DNA from: Acidimicrobiaceae bacterium
Lineage (GTDB): Bacteria; Actinomycetota; Acidimicrobiia; Acidimicrobiales; RAAP-2
Reading direction: 5' to 3'
Length of the DNA stretch: 39,615 nt
Assembly: GCA_003138855.1 (NCBI GenBank)
Contig: PLHF01000153.1
Span: forward strand, 105,955-145,569
Shown in pieces: positions 6,915 to 16,900 of the stretch. The notes under the pieces were generated by a model that was not told where the DNA came from, made no database searches, and was given only the letters and a program-made list of their open reading frames with translations. The number at the start of each line of letters is the position of its first letter. The first letter of the stretch is position 1. The position numbers and the translations under genes are program-made.

Positions 6915-8513
6915 GTGCCCGCACTCCCCACCTCCATCGACCCGAACTCGGAGGCCTTCCGGGCCAACCATCGCGCCCTCGAAGAAGCCGTGGCGGGGGT
7001 CGACGAGCAGCTGGCTCTGGCCAGGGCAGGCGCCGGCGAGCGCTACGTGGCCCGCCATCGGGAACGGGGCAAGCTCCCGGCCCACGAGCGGATCGAGCTG
7101 CTCCTCGACCGGGACACCGCCTTCCTCGAGCTCGCCCCCCTGGCGGCATGGGGCACGCAGTTCACCGTCGGGGCGTCGACGATCCTCGGTATCGGCGTGG
7201 TCGAGGGGGTCGAGTGCCTCATCTCGGCCAGCGACCCCACCGTGCGGGGCGGTGCCATGAACCCATGGTCCTTCCGCAAGAGCGCCCGCGGCGCGGACAT
7301 CGCCCTCCAGAACCACCTGCCGGTGATCAACCTGGTGGAGTCGGGCGGTGCCGACCTGCCCTCACAGGCGGAGCTGTTCATCCCCGGGGGCAGGGCCTTC
7401 CGGGACCTCACCCGACACTCGGCTGCCGCCCTGCCCACCGTGGCGCTGGTCTTCGGCAACTCGACCGCCGGCGGTGCCTACGTCCCGGGCATGAGCGACT
7501 ACATCGTGATGATCGAGCAGCGCTCGAAGGTCTTCCTCGGGGGCCCGCCCCTGGTCAAGATGGCCACCGGTGAGGAGTCGACCGACGAGGAGCTGGGCGG
7601 GGCGTCCATGCACGCCCGGGTGTCCGGCCTGGCCGATGCCCTGGCGGTCGACGAGGTCGACGCCATCCGGCTGGGGCGCCAGATCGTGAGCCGCCTGAAC
7701 TGGCGCAAGCGGGGGCCGGGGCCCAGCCAGCCGGCCGACGAGCCGGTCCACGACCCCGACGAGCTCCTGGGCGTGGCCTCGGCCGATCCCAAGGTCCCCT
7801 TCGACCCCCGCGAGGTGCTCGCCCGGGTGGTCGACGGCTCGCGGTTCGACGAGTTCAAGCCGCTGTACGGCGCCAGCCTGGTCACCGGGTGGGCATCCAT
7901 CCACGGCTACCCGATCGGCGTGCTGGCCAACCACCGCGGCGTGCTCTTCTCGGAAGAGGCCCACAAGGCGACCCAGTTCATCCAGTTGGCCAACCAGATC
8001 GACGTGCCGCTCCTCTTCCTGCAGAACACCACCGGGTACATGGTCGGCAAGGAGTACGAGCAGGGCGGGATCATCAAGCACGGGGCGATGATGATCAACG
8101 CCGTCTCCAACTCCTCGGTCCCCCACCTCACCGTCAACATCGGCGCCTCCTACGGGGCCGGCAACTACGGCATGTGCGGCCGGGCCTACGACCCCCGCTT
8201 CCTCTTCGCCTGGCCCAACGCCCGCTCGGCGGTGATGGGGCCGGCCCAGCTGGCCGGCGTGCTCTCCATCGTGGGCCGCCAGTCGGCTGCGGCCAAGGGC
8301 ATCCCCTTCGACGAGGAGGCGGATGCGGCCATGCGGGAGCTGGTGGAGTCCCAGATCGAGGCGGAGTCGCTCCCGCTCTTCCTCTCCGGTCGGCTCTACG
8401 ACGACGGCGTCATCGACCCGCGGGACACCCGCACCGTCCTCGGGATGTGCCTCTCGGTCATCGACAACCAACCCACATCCGGCACACGCGGCTACGGCGT
8501 GTTCCGGATGTGA
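6915..8513 (+). CDS. Acyl-CoA carboxylase, carboxyltransferase (beta) subunit; methylcrotonyl/geranyl-CoA carboxylase type
   Basis: This is the carboxyltransferase half of a biotin-dependent acyl-CoA carboxylase; it moves CO2 from carboxybiotin to an acyl-CoA. The crotonase-like halves are clear: NLVESGGADLPSQAELFIPG, GNSTAGGAYVPGMSDYIVM and FLGGPPLVKMATGEE in the N domain; LQNTTGYMVGKEYEQGGIIK, GASYGAGNYGMCGRAYDPRF and WPNARSAVMGP in the C domain. GKEYE, AGNYGMCGRAYDPRF and the FL-F-WPN pattern are typical of 3-methylcrotonyl-CoA and geranyl-CoA carboxylases rather than acetyl/propionyl types. I place the start at GTG 6915 (VPALPTSIDPNSEAFRAN, 532 residues) because family similarity begins there; ATG 6837 is in frame but adds a low-complexity stretch over the repeats. 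First gene of a four-gene operon with its alpha subunit 10 nt downstream. Confidence 0.92.
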   Translation: MPALPTSIDPNSEAFRANHRALEEAVAGVDEQLALARAGAGERYVARHRERGKLPAHERIELLLDRDTAFLELAPLAAWGTQFTVGASTILGIGVVEGVECLISASDPTVRGGAMNPWSFRKSARGADIALQNHLPVINLVESGGADLPSQAELFIPGGRAFRDLTRHSAAALPTVALVFGNSTAGGAYVPGMSDYIVMIEQRSKVFLGGPPLVKMATGEESTDEELGGASMHARVSGLADALAVDEVDAIRLGRQIVSRLNWRKRGPGPSQPADEPVHDPDELLGVASADPKVPFDPREVLARVVDGSRFDEFKPLYGASLVTGWASIHGYPIGVLANHRGVLFSEEAHKATQFIQLANQIDVPLLFLQNTTGYMVGKEYEQGGIIKHGAMMINAVSNSSVPHLTVNIGASYGAGNYGMCGRAYDPRFLFAWPNARSAVMGPAQLAGVLSIVGRQSAAAKGIPFDEEADAAMRELVESQIEAESLPLFLSGRLYDDGVIDPRDTRTVLGMCLSVIDNQPTSGTRGYGVFRM

Positions 8514-8523
8514 GGGCCGACCG

Positions 8524-10665
8524 ATGACCACCCCGAGCCGCACCTTCACCCCCATCCGGACCCTCCTGGTGGCCAACCGCGGCGAGATCGCCCGGCGCAT
8601 CGTGCGCACGGCCCGCTCCATGGGCGTCACCACCGTGGCGGTCCACTCGGACGCAGACGCCGACAGCCCCCACGTGGCCGAGGCCGACCTGGCCGTCCAT
8701 CTGCCCGGGGTGTCGCCAGCCGACACCTATCTCCGCATCGACCTGATGCTCGCCGCCGCGGCACGGTCCTCGGCCGACGCCGTCCACCCCGGGTACGGGT
8801 TCCTGTCCGAATCGGGCGACTTCGCCAGGGCGGTGGTCGGCGCCGGCCTCACCTGGGTCGGCCCCCCGGCGTCGGCCATCGACGCCATGGGGTCGAAGAT
8901 CGGGTCGAAGGACCTGATGCGCGAGGCCGGGGTGCCCACCCTTCCCTCGATCACCATCGAGGGGGACCTGCTCCCCGACGAGGGTGCGGTCCACTCGCTG
9001 GGCTGGCCGCTGCTGGTCAAGGCCTCGGCCGGCGGGGGCGGGCGCGGCATGCGCATCGTGGACCGCCCCGACCAGCTGGCCGAGGCGGTGGCAGGGGCGC
9101 GCCGCGAGGCGGCCTCGGCCTTCGGCGACGGGACCGTCTTCCTCGAGCGGTACGTCACCGATCCGCGGCACATCGAGGTGCAGGTCATCGCCGACGCCCA
9201 CGGCGACACGGTGGCGCTCTTCGAGCGCGAGTGCAGCATCCAGCGCCGCCACCAGAAGATCATCGAGGAGGCCCCCTCCCCGGTGGTCACGCCTGCGCTG
9301 CGGGCCCAACTGGTGGAGGCCGCCGTTGCCGCGGCCCGGGCCGTGCGCTACGTGAATGCCGGCACCGTCGAGTTCGTGCTGGACACCCGGGACGATGGCG
9401 CCGTGCCCGGCGAGGACGGAGCGGGACAGCCCTACTTCCTCGAGATGAACACCCGCCTCCAGGTGGAGCACCCGGTGACCGAGGCGGTCACCGGGCTGGA
9501 CCTGGTGCGCCTGCAGTTGCTCATCGCCGGCGGGGCACCGCTGCCCGAGGAGGTCCACGCTGCAGCATCGGCCGGCCCCAGGGGGCATGCCATCGAGGCC
9601 CGCCTGTACGCCGAGGACCCGGCCGACGGATGGCTCCCCTCGACCGGGGCCCTGCGCCGGTTCGAGATCGGTCCGGTGGGTTCCGGAGCCCGGCGGGACA
9701 CGGACCCCGGGGGGGTCACCACGGTCCGGGTGGACACCGGGGTGGAGTCGGGGGCCGTGGTCAGCCCCCACTACGACCCGATGCTGGCCAAGGTCATCGT
9801 CCACGCCCCGACCCGGGCCGAGGCAACCGCCTCGCTGGCCTCGGCACTGGCCCGATCGCGCATCCACGGCGTCACCACCAACCGCGACCTGCTGGTGCGC
9901 ACCCTCCGCCACCCGGGGTTCGCGGCCGGCGACACCGACACCGGCTTCCTCGACCGCCACGGCCTCGACGACCTGGCCGCCCCGCTGGCCGACGCCGACG
10001 CGGTGGCACGCCACGCCGTTGCCGCCGCGCTGGCCGGCCAGGCCGGGCGCCGCCACCGGGCGACGGTGCAGCCGACCATCCCGACGGGCTTCCGCAACAA
10101 CCCGTCAGCCCCGCAGCAGGTCGGGTACGACACCGGACGCCGCACCCTCTCCGTGGGCTACGCGTTCGACCGCCTTGGTCACGCGGTCACCGGTATCGAG
10201 GTCGACGGGGCACCGGTCGCACTCGATGCCACCCAGGTGGACCCGGACGCGGTCACCCTGGTGGCCGACGGCATGGCCCGCCGGTACCTGGTCGACCTGG
10301 TCGGTCCGGTGGCATACGTGGACGGACCGGACGGGAGCTCCACCCTGACCGAGCAGGACCGCTACCCGGTGAGCGGCGACCAGGCCGCAGAGGGCTCGGC
10401 GCTGGCCCCGATGCCCGGGAGCGTGGTCCGGGTGGCCGTGGCCACCGGCGACGTGGTGGAGGCCGGGCAGGTGCTGGTCGTGCTCGAGGCCATGAAGATG
10501 GAGCACGCCGTCCACGCCACCGCCGCCGGCACGGTCACCGAGGTCGACGTGGCCGAGGGCGACCAGGTCGAGACGGGAAGGATCCTGGTCGTGGTGGAGG
10601 CAGCCGACCCGACCGAGGACGCAGCCGACGCAGGGAAGCAGGACGCAGAGGTCGGCGCACCATGA
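8524..10665 (+). CDS. Acyl-CoA carboxylase biotin carboxylase/biotin carrier (alpha) subunit
   Basis: This subunit carboxylates its own biotin with ATP and bicarbonate and feeds the beta subunit upstream. The 713 residues contain, in order: the biotin carboxylase N domain (IRTLLVANRGEIARRIVRTA, residues 11-30); the ATP-grasp glycine loop KASAGGGGRGM (about 165-175); RECSIQRRHQKIIEEAPS (about 235-252); EMNTRLQVEHPVTE (about 307-320); the biotin carboxylase C domain; a linker; and the biotinyl domain with EAMKM, where Lys658 is the predicted biotin site. The tail after the biotinyl domain is acidic and probably disordered. ATG 8524 follows GAGGG at a reasonable distance. The stop overlaps the next gene's start (ATGA), indicating coupling. 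Confidence 0.94.
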   Translation: MTTPSRTFTPIRTLLVANRGEIARRIVRTARSMGVTTVAVHSDADADSPHVAEADLAVHLPGVSPADTYLRIDLMLAAAARSSADAVHPGYGFLSESGDFARAVVGAGLTWVGPPASAIDAMGSKIGSKDLMREAGVPTLPSITIEGDLLPDEGAVHSLGWPLLVKASAGGGGRGMRIVDRPDQLAEAVAGARREAASAFGDGTVFLERYVTDPRHIEVQVIADAHGDTVALFERECSIQRRHQKIIEEAPSPVVTPALRAQLVEAAVAAARAVRYVNAGTVEFVLDTRDDGAVPGEDGAGQPYFLEMNTRLQVEHPVTEAVTGLDLVRLQLLIAGGAPLPEEVHAAASAGPRGHAIEARLYAEDPADGWLPSTGALRRFEIGPVGSGARRDTDPGGVTTVRVDTGVESGAVVSPHYDPMLAKVIVHAPTRAEATASLASALARSRIHGVTTNRDLLVRTLRHPGFAAGDTDTGFLDRHGLDDLAAPLADADAVARHAVAAALAGQAGRRHRATVQPTIPTGFRNNPSAPQQVGYDTGRRTLSVGYAFDRLGHAVTGIEVDGAPVALDATQVDPDAVTLVADGMARRYLVDLVGPVAYVDGPDGSSTLTEQDRYPVSGDQAAEGSALAPMPGSVVRVAVATGDVVEAGQVLVVLEAMKMEHAVHATAAGTVTEVDVAEGDQVETGRILVVVEAADPTEDAADAGKQDAEVGAP

Positions 10666-12542
10666 GCGACCCGGTGCGCATCGCCAACTGTTCCGGCTTC
10701 TATGGCGACCGGCTGTCGGCGGCCCGCGAGATGGTCGAGGGCGGTCCCATCGACTTCCTGACCGGCGACTGGCTGGCCGAGCTGACCATGCTCATCCTGT
10801 GGAAGGGTCTCCAGCGCGATGCGTCGAGGGGGTGGGCCCACACCTTCCTCACCCAGATGGAGGAGGTGCTCGGCACCTGTGTCGACCGCGGCATCAAGGT
10901 GGTGACCAACGCCGGGGGGCTCAACCCGGCCGGCCTGGCCGACCAGGTCCGGGCCCTCTCCGAGCGGCTGGGGCTGGCGGTGTCGGTGGCCCACGTGGAG
11001 GGCGACGACCTCCTCCCCCGCATGGGCGAGCTGTCCGACGCCGGCCACTCCCTGTTCCACCTCGACACCGGCCAGCCGCTCACCGAGGCCTCGGGCGAGG
11101 TGGTCTCGGCCAACGCCTACCTCGGCGGCTGGCCCATCGTGGAGGCCCTCGCCGGGGGGGCCCAGGTGGTGATCTGCCCGCGGATCACCGATGCGTCGCT
11201 GGTGGTGGGCCCCGCCGCGTGGCACCACGGATGGTCGCCCACCGACTGGGACCGCCTGGCTGGGGCGGTGGTGGCCGGCCACATCATCGAGTGCGGGCCC
11301 CAGGTCACCGGCGGCAACTACGCCTTCTTCACCGAGGTGGCCGGACTGGAGCATCCGGGCTTTCCCATCGCCGAGGTGGCCGAGGACGGCTCGTCGGTGA
11401 TCACCAAGCACCCGGGCACCGGGGGCGAGGTGTCGGTGGGGACGGTGACCGCCCAGCTGCTCTACGAGATCGGCGGCCACCACTACCCCAACACCGACGT
11501 GGTGGCCCGCTTCGACACCGTCGCCGTGACCCAGGAGGCACCCGACCGGGTGCGCGTCTCAGGCACACGCGGGCTCCTGGCACCCGCCGAGGTGAAGGTC
11601 TGCCTCAACCTGTTGGGCGGGTGGCGGAACTCGATGACCTTCGTCCTCACCGGGCTCGACATCGAGGAGAAGGCCGCACTCACCCTTCGTTCGCTGGAGG
11701 AGGCCCTCGGAGGTGCCGACCGGTTCGCCGAGTTCGACGTGCAGCTGATCCGCACCGACAAAGCCGATGCACCGCTGAACGCCGAGGCCACCGCGCAGCT
11801 CCGGGTCACGGTCAAGGACGCCGACCGCGAACGGGTGGGACGCGGGTTCTCGAGCGCGGCCACCGGACTGGCGCTTGCCTGCTACCCGGGGCTCCATCTC
11901 ACCGCACCACCGTCCTCGGGGACCGTCTACGGGGTCTACTGGCCCGCCCTGGTCCCCGCCCACTCCGTGGTCCCCTCGGTGGTCCACGCCGACGGCCGCC
12001 GGGTGGAGGTCCCCCACACCGCCTACCTGGCCGCAACGGATCCATCGGTCGTCGACTCGGCTGCTGACGCATCGCTGGCCCCGGGCGCGACCGTCGCCCC
12101 CGACATCGTGCGCCCTGCCGGAACCGCTCGCCGGGCCGGCACCGGACCGCTCGCCGCGGCCGGCACGGCCACAGCTGCCATCGCTGCTGGCCCCACCCGG
12201 CATCTGCCCCTCGGCACCATCATCGGGGCACGGTCCGGCGACAAGGGTGGCAACGCCAACGTCGGGCTGTGGGCCCGGACCGACGAGGCGTGGGCGTGGC
12301 TCGACGCCTTCCTCACCATCGGGGGGTTCCGGGTCCTGATGCCCGAGGCCGACGACCTCGAGGTGCAGCGCCACTCGTTCCCCAACCTGCGAGCGCTCAA
12401 CTTCGTGGTGGTGGGCCTGCTGGGGGAAGGGGTGGCCTCGTCCACCCGGCCCGATCCGCAGGCCAAGGGCCTGGGCGAGTACCTTCGGAGCAGATCGGTT
12501 CCCATCCCCGCCGGGCTCGTGCCCACCAACCCAGAGGAGTAG
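10662..12542 (+). CDS. AtuA-family (acyclic terpene utilisation, DUF1446) protein with C-terminal AtuA-like domain
   Basis: AtuA proteins are required for citronellol/geraniol growth in pseudomonads and commonly neighbour biotin-dependent acyl-CoA carboxylases; their exact reaction is not established. The 626-residue protein has the N-terminal DUF1446 part (RIANCSGFYGDRLSAAREM, GDWLAELTMLILWKG, VVTNAGGLNPAGLA, ICPRITDASLVVGPAAWHHGW, ITGG-like VTGGNYAFF). An Ala/Pro/Gly-rich linker follows near residues 465-510. The C-terminal AtuA-like ferredoxin-fold domain has LGTIIGARSGDKGGNANVG and LRALNFVVVGLLGEGV. It overlaps the upstream gene by 4 nt and lies 4 nt before the acyl-CoA dehydrogenase. By context it acts on 3-methyl-branched or isoprenoid CoA thioesters. 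Confidence 0.88.
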   Translation: MSDPVRIANCSGFYGDRLSAAREMVEGGPIDFLTGDWLAELTMLILWKGLQRDASRGWAHTFLTQMEEVLGTCVDRGIKVVTNAGGLNPAGLADQVRALSERLGLAVSVAHVEGDDLLPRMGELSDAGHSLFHLDTGQPLTEASGEVVSANAYLGGWPIVEALAGGAQVVICPRITDASLVVGPAAWHHGWSPTDWDRLAGAVVAGHIIECGPQVTGGNYAFFTEVAGLEHPGFPIAEVAEDGSSVITKHPGTGGEVSVGTVTAQLLYEIGGHHYPNTDVVARFDTVAVTQEAPDRVRVSGTRGLLAPAEVKVCLNLLGGWRNSMTFVLTGLDIEEKAALTLRSLEEALGGADRFAEFDVQLIRTDKADAPLNAEATAQLRVTVKDADRERVGRGFSSAATGLALACYPGLHLTAPPSSGTVYGVYWPALVPAHSVVPSVVHADGRRVEVPHTAYLAATDPSVVDSAADASLAPGATVAPDIVRPAGTARRAGTGPLAAAGTATAAIAAGPTRHLPLGTIIGARSGDKGGNANVGLWARTDEAWAWLDAFLTIGGFRVLMPEADDLEVQRHSFPNLRALNFVVVGLLGEGVASSTRPDPQAKGLGEYLRSRSVPIPAGLVPTNPEE

Positions 12543-12546
12543 CGCC

Positions 12547-13710
12547 ATGGACTTCATCGAATCCGACGAGTTGCAGATGCTACGCGAGGCGGTGGGCTCC
12601 ATCGCCTCCAAGTTCGGGCACGACTACTACGTGGCCAAGGCCCATGCCGACGAGCGCACCGACGAGCTGTGGAACGCGGTGGCCGAGGCGGGCTTCCTGG
12701 GCGTCAACGTGCCCGAGGAGTACGGCGGCGGGGGCGGCGGGATCACCGAACTGGCCGCAGTCGGCGAGGAGCTGGCCGCAGCCGGGTGCCCGCTTCTGGT
12801 CATCGTGGTGTCCCCGGCCATCTGCGCCACCATCATCGCCAAGTTCGGAACCGAGGCCCAGAAGCAGCGGTGGCTCCCCCTCTTCGCCACCGGCGAGCTC
12901 AAGATGGCCTTCGCCATCACCGAGCCCGACGCCGGGTCCAACTCCCACAACCTCTCGCTCACCGCCACCAAGGACGGTGACGTCTACCGGTTGAACGGCT
13001 CGAAGTACTACATCTCCGGCGTCGACGAGTGCGAGGCCATCCTGGTGGTGACCAAGTCGGGCGTCGATCCCGACACCGGCCGCGGGCGCCTGTCCCTCTT
13101 CGTGGTGGACACCGACACGCCGGGCCTCGACAAGCAGGTGCTGCCGGTGGAGATCACCGCGCCGGAGAAGCAGTTCACTCTGTTCTTCGACAACGTGCAG
13201 GTCGATGCCGACCGCATGATCGGCGCCGAGGGCGAAGGCCTGCGCCAGGTCTTCTTCGGCCTCAACCCCGAGCGCATCCTGTCGGCGGCCACCGCCAACG
13301 GCATCGGCCGCTACGCCCTGGGCAAGGCGGCCGAGTACGCCCGGACCCGGGAGGTGTGGGGCACCCCCATCGCCCGCCACCAGGGGATCTCCCACCCGTT
13401 GGCCAAGTGCAAGATCGAGGTCGAGCTGGCCCGGCTGATGACCGACAAGGCGGCCTGGCTGTGCGACAACGCCGGTGACACCGCGGCCGCCGGCGAGGCC
13501 GCCAACATGGCCAAGTACGCGTCGGCCGAGGCCACGCTGGCCGCCCTCGACCAGGCCATCCAGACCCACGGGGGCAACGGCATGTCCACCGAGTACGGCC
13601 TGGCCGACCTGTGGGGCATGGCCCGCCTGCTGCGGATCGCCCCGGTCAGCCGCGAGATGATCCTCAACTTCGTGGCCCAGCACTCCCTGGGGCTGCCCAA
13701 GTCGTACTGA
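12547..13710 (+). CDS. Acyl-CoA dehydrogenase, branched-chain/citronellyl-CoA type
   Basis: This FAD enzyme introduces the alpha-beta double bond into an acyl-CoA, supplying the unsaturated substrate for the carboxylase encoded upstream. Its 387 residues show AITEPDAGSNSHNLSLTAT (flavin/substrate loop), LNGSKYYISG, the C-terminal helix bundle with RTREVWGTPIARHQGISHPL, and IQTHGGNGMSTEYGLADLW. At the usual C-terminal catalytic position (YEGTS in MCAD) it has RIAPVSREM with no Glu. Glu242 in LNPERILSA instead aligns with the helix-G Glu used by isovaleryl-CoA dehydrogenase, which favours a branched substrate. That alignment is by eye. It is the last gene of the operon; a strong hairpin follows 12 nt after the stop. 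Confidence 0.92.
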   Translation: MDFIESDELQMLREAVGSIASKFGHDYYVAKAHADERTDELWNAVAEAGFLGVNVPEEYGGGGGGITELAAVGEELAAAGCPLLVIVVSPAICATIIAKFGTEAQKQRWLPLFATGELKMAFAITEPDAGSNSHNLSLTATKDGDVYRLNGSKYYISGVDECEAILVVTKSGVDPDTGRGRLSLFVVDTDTPGLDKQVLPVEITAPEKQFTLFFDNVQVDADRMIGAEGEGLRQVFFGLNPERILSAATANGIGRYALGKAAEYARTREVWGTPIARHQGISHPLAKCKIEVELARLMTDKAAWLCDNAGDTAAAGEAANMAKYASAEATLAALDQAIQTHGGNGMSTEYGLADLWGMARLLRIAPVSREMILNFVAQHSLGLPKSY

Positions 13711-13722
13711 GCACCCCGTCCG

Positions 13723-13741
13723 GGGCGCCTCCTCGGCGCCC
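13723..13741 (+). terminator. Hairpin ending the acyl-CoA catabolic operon
   Basis: GGGCGCC, loop TCCTC, then GGCGCCC: a perfect 7-bp GC stem starting 12 nt after the dehydrogenase stop. No T-tract follows. Confidence 0.6.
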
Positions 13742-13892
13742 ACCCGCTCGACGGATCCTGCCTCCGTCCCTGCCTCCCGTAGCCCGGGGGACACCGCACC
13801 TCGCCACTCTCCGTGGCCGGGAATCAGGTGGTTCATTCCTCAAGTCGGACCGCGAGTCCGCCGTTATGCCTGGTACAGGTGGAATCACGTCT

Positions 13893-13908
13893 ATGAACGC
13901 CCGTTCAT
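13893..13908 (+). promoter_or_regulatory. Palindromic operator candidate before the pilin operon
   Basis: ATGAACG-CC-CGTTCAT is a perfect 7-bp inverted repeat with a 2-bp spacer. It overlaps the -35/spacer zone of the TACTCT box at 13915, where a dimeric repressor would block RNA polymerase. The shape resembles TetR-family sites; the cognate regulator is not in the window. Confidence 0.5.
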
Positions 13909-13914
13909 GGCAAA

Positions 13915-13920
13915 TACTCT
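13915..13920 (+). promoter_or_regulatory. Candidate -10 box of the pilin operon
   Basis: TACTCT lies 13 nt before the ATG at 13934, giving an expected 5' leader of only about 6 nt. The surrounding 40 bp are unusually AT-rich for this window. Confidence 0.4.
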
Positions 13921-13933
13921 GCCACTCAGAGTT

Positions 13934-16900
13934 ATGCACACTGACCAGAAGACCGAATCGACCCCGCGGAGGGTCCGAGGCATCTCCTCGGTGCGCGCCC
14001 GTGTCGCCGGACGTGCAGCCGGTCACCGGACCGACCAGGGCGTCTCGCTGATCGAGGTGATGGTGGCCTTCGCGATCCTGATGATCGCGATGATTCCCTT
14101 GTCGTACCTATTCGAGAGCTCGGTGATCCAGGCCGGGCAGTCCACCAACCAGCAGACCGGCCTGTCGGTGGCCGACCAGTGGATGGAGACCCTCGGGAAC
14201 GAGAACCCCCCCACCAACGCTCTGGGCGAAGTGACCGTCAACCACCAGAGTGCCCCGACCGCCCAGGCTGCCAGCACCCAGATCCCGGTGGCGATCAACG
14301 GAGTGCTGGCGACCAGCGTCACCACCCTCACCGTGGCCACCACCTCCGCCTTCACCGGCAGCGGATCGATCAAGGTGAATACCGTGGACGGCCTCGAGAC
14401 GGTCGCCTACACCGGCAAGACCGCCACCACCTTCACAGGCGTAAGCGGTTGGACAAGCGCCCAAGTCAACACCGTGGCGTTCGCGTCGGTCACGCAGGGC
14501 TCCACCGCCGTGCCCAACCAGACGGTCGGGGGCACGAACTACTCCCTGCTGGCCGAGTACGAGTGGACCAGCCTGCAGGGCGCCTCGAACGGCGCCCAGC
14601 CCAACCTGTGCGCCGCCGGGAGCCCCGCCCTCCTCAAGGTCCGCATCACCGTGTCCTGGGGTCCCAACATCGACGTCAACAACGTCCAGGAGAGCGAGGT
14701 CATCAACTACCCGGCCGCAGGGATCCAGTCGCTGGGCTTCCTGGCCTTCCAGGTCTACGGTGACTCGGCCGCCCTCGACTCGCAGGCGAACCCCTGGTCA
14801 CTCCGGGTCCAGGCCCCTCCGGTCACCTTCACGGAGACCTCTGCGACCACGCAACCCACACTGAGCATCTACCCCGACGCGAACGGGTGCGCCTTCGCCC
14901 AGGTCGAACCGGGGACCTACACCGTCGGCATCGCCAACGCCTCGACGGGCCAGCCCTTCGCCAACGACACCTACGGCAGCCCCTCGTTCGTCGAGAACGC
15001 GTTGGGTTCCGTGACGAACAACGTGATGTCCCAGCCCACCGCCTACACGGACGCCGGCGTCACGGTGCCCGTCGGGGCCGTCACCCGCCTCTCCGTTGCC
15101 TACGATCAGGGCAGCCCGCTCAACGTGTCCTTCTCGTCGGCCACGGCCACCGAGGACGGCGTGACCTGTCCGGGGGTGGGGGTCCTGACCTGCATCGCCA
15201 CCGGCGAGTCGGGCACCGGTTCCGGCGTGACGGCCGCCGCCGAGCTCAGTGTCTACAACCAGGCCACCGGCGTGTGGACCCAACCGAGCCTGCCGAGCAT
15301 GACCCGGATCACGTCGGTGGCGTGTGCAACCACCGGCGCCACGACCAACCGGTGCATCGCCGTCGGCTTCGGCTCGTCGGGTGCGGTGATCCTGTCGTCG
15401 GGCACGTCCAGCGCGTCCTTCACGGCCGACACGCTTCCCACCGGGGTGACGCTGACCACCCTGTCCAAGGTGGTCTGCCCCTCCTCCACCCAATGCGTGG
15501 CCATCGGGACCACATCGACCGGCTACGCCGCCGTCATCTCGGGGGCGATCACGGCCTCCACGGACACGTGGTCCAACAACGCCATCAACCTTCCCAACAC
15601 CGTTGTCGGACTCAGCCAACTCGTCTGCCCGACCGGGTCCGGCGGATGCATCGCCCTCGGTACGTTGGCCGCGGGCACCCCGACAATCGTCTCGGGTCAG
15701 TACGGCACCACTGGATGGACCGCCTCCTCGCCCAACCCGACGAGCCCGCTCGTCACCCTGTCGACCGCCAGCAACCTGGCCTGTCCGACCATCGCGACCG
15801 CCACCAACTGCCTCATCACCGGCACCATCGCCTCCGGGCCGGTGGTCGTGGTGGAGGGCAGCGCCCCTGCCGGACTGGCCACCGCCGCGCCGATCTGGAC
15901 ATGGACCAGCGACACCTTCCCTTCGGGGACCACGCCGACCTCGATCAACGGACTGACGTGCCCGTCTGCCACCGAGTGCCTGGTGACCGGGGCCACCGGG
16001 GTCACCTCTCCGGTGGTCCTCTACGGTCCGATCACCGCCTCGGCCGCCCTGGCCAAGGACACCCTGCCCGCCTCGCCGGCGGCCATCACCACCATCGGGG
16101 CGATGGCCTGCCCGTCGACCGTCGCCTGCGTGCTCCTCGGCACCACCGCATCGGGGCCGGCCATCCTTTCCGGCGCCATCGCCGGGGTGGGGACGGCCGA
16201 CACCTGGACCGAGGACACCCTGCCGACCCAGCCGACCGGGTACGCGTTGACCACGCTCACGTCGGTCTCCTGCACCACCAACAGCTCGTGCACGATCACC
16301 GGCGTGGGCACCAACGCCTCGGGCGTGGCCACCGGGTTCCTCCTGGCCTCCTCGGCCTCGACCACCACGTGGAGCGCCATCGGCCTCCCGACGGCCAACC
16401 CTGTCCTCTTCCTCTCGGGCGCCCGATGCACCCAGCCGGGCACCGGGGTCTGCAGCGCGGTGGGGGCCGGACCCGCAGGAGCGGCCGACCTGGTCTCGAC
16501 CTCCGGACCGACCGGCTCGTGGGCCGACGACACCCCGGCCGGCCTGGGCGGCCTGACCACCCCCGGGATCCCGATCGAGATCAACAACGCCCAACTGGTG
16601 CCGAACACGTACCAGACCCTGATCACCGCGGGCTGGACCACCCAGCCCGCCAATCCGCTGCCGCCCCTCTACCCCTTCCCCAGCGGGTACTCGGTGTTCG
16701 CCGGTGACTGCCAGTCCGAGGGTCAGAACGGGCTGAACATCGTGCAGGACCCGACCGTGCCGGGCACCACCTCCTCAGTGGTGGTCCCGATGGGCCTGAT
16801 CGCCGTCCAGGTCCTCCAACTCAACAACCATGTCGGCCAGCCGTACGCCACCACGTCGATGACGCTCACCACCTCGCCCGCAACCTCGCCCTGCACTGCG

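Noticed and set aside
9231..10660. 5' half of a 1103-codon plus-strand frame joined to AtuA
   Set aside because: The part before 10662 is an out-of-frame reading of the biotin carboxylase gene; AtuA starts at the ATGA overlap.
14798..16594. 598-codon minus-strand frame opposite the large prepilin
   Set aside because: Arg/Gly-rich shadow; the plus frame has a prepilin motif and nine regular Cys-pair repeats.
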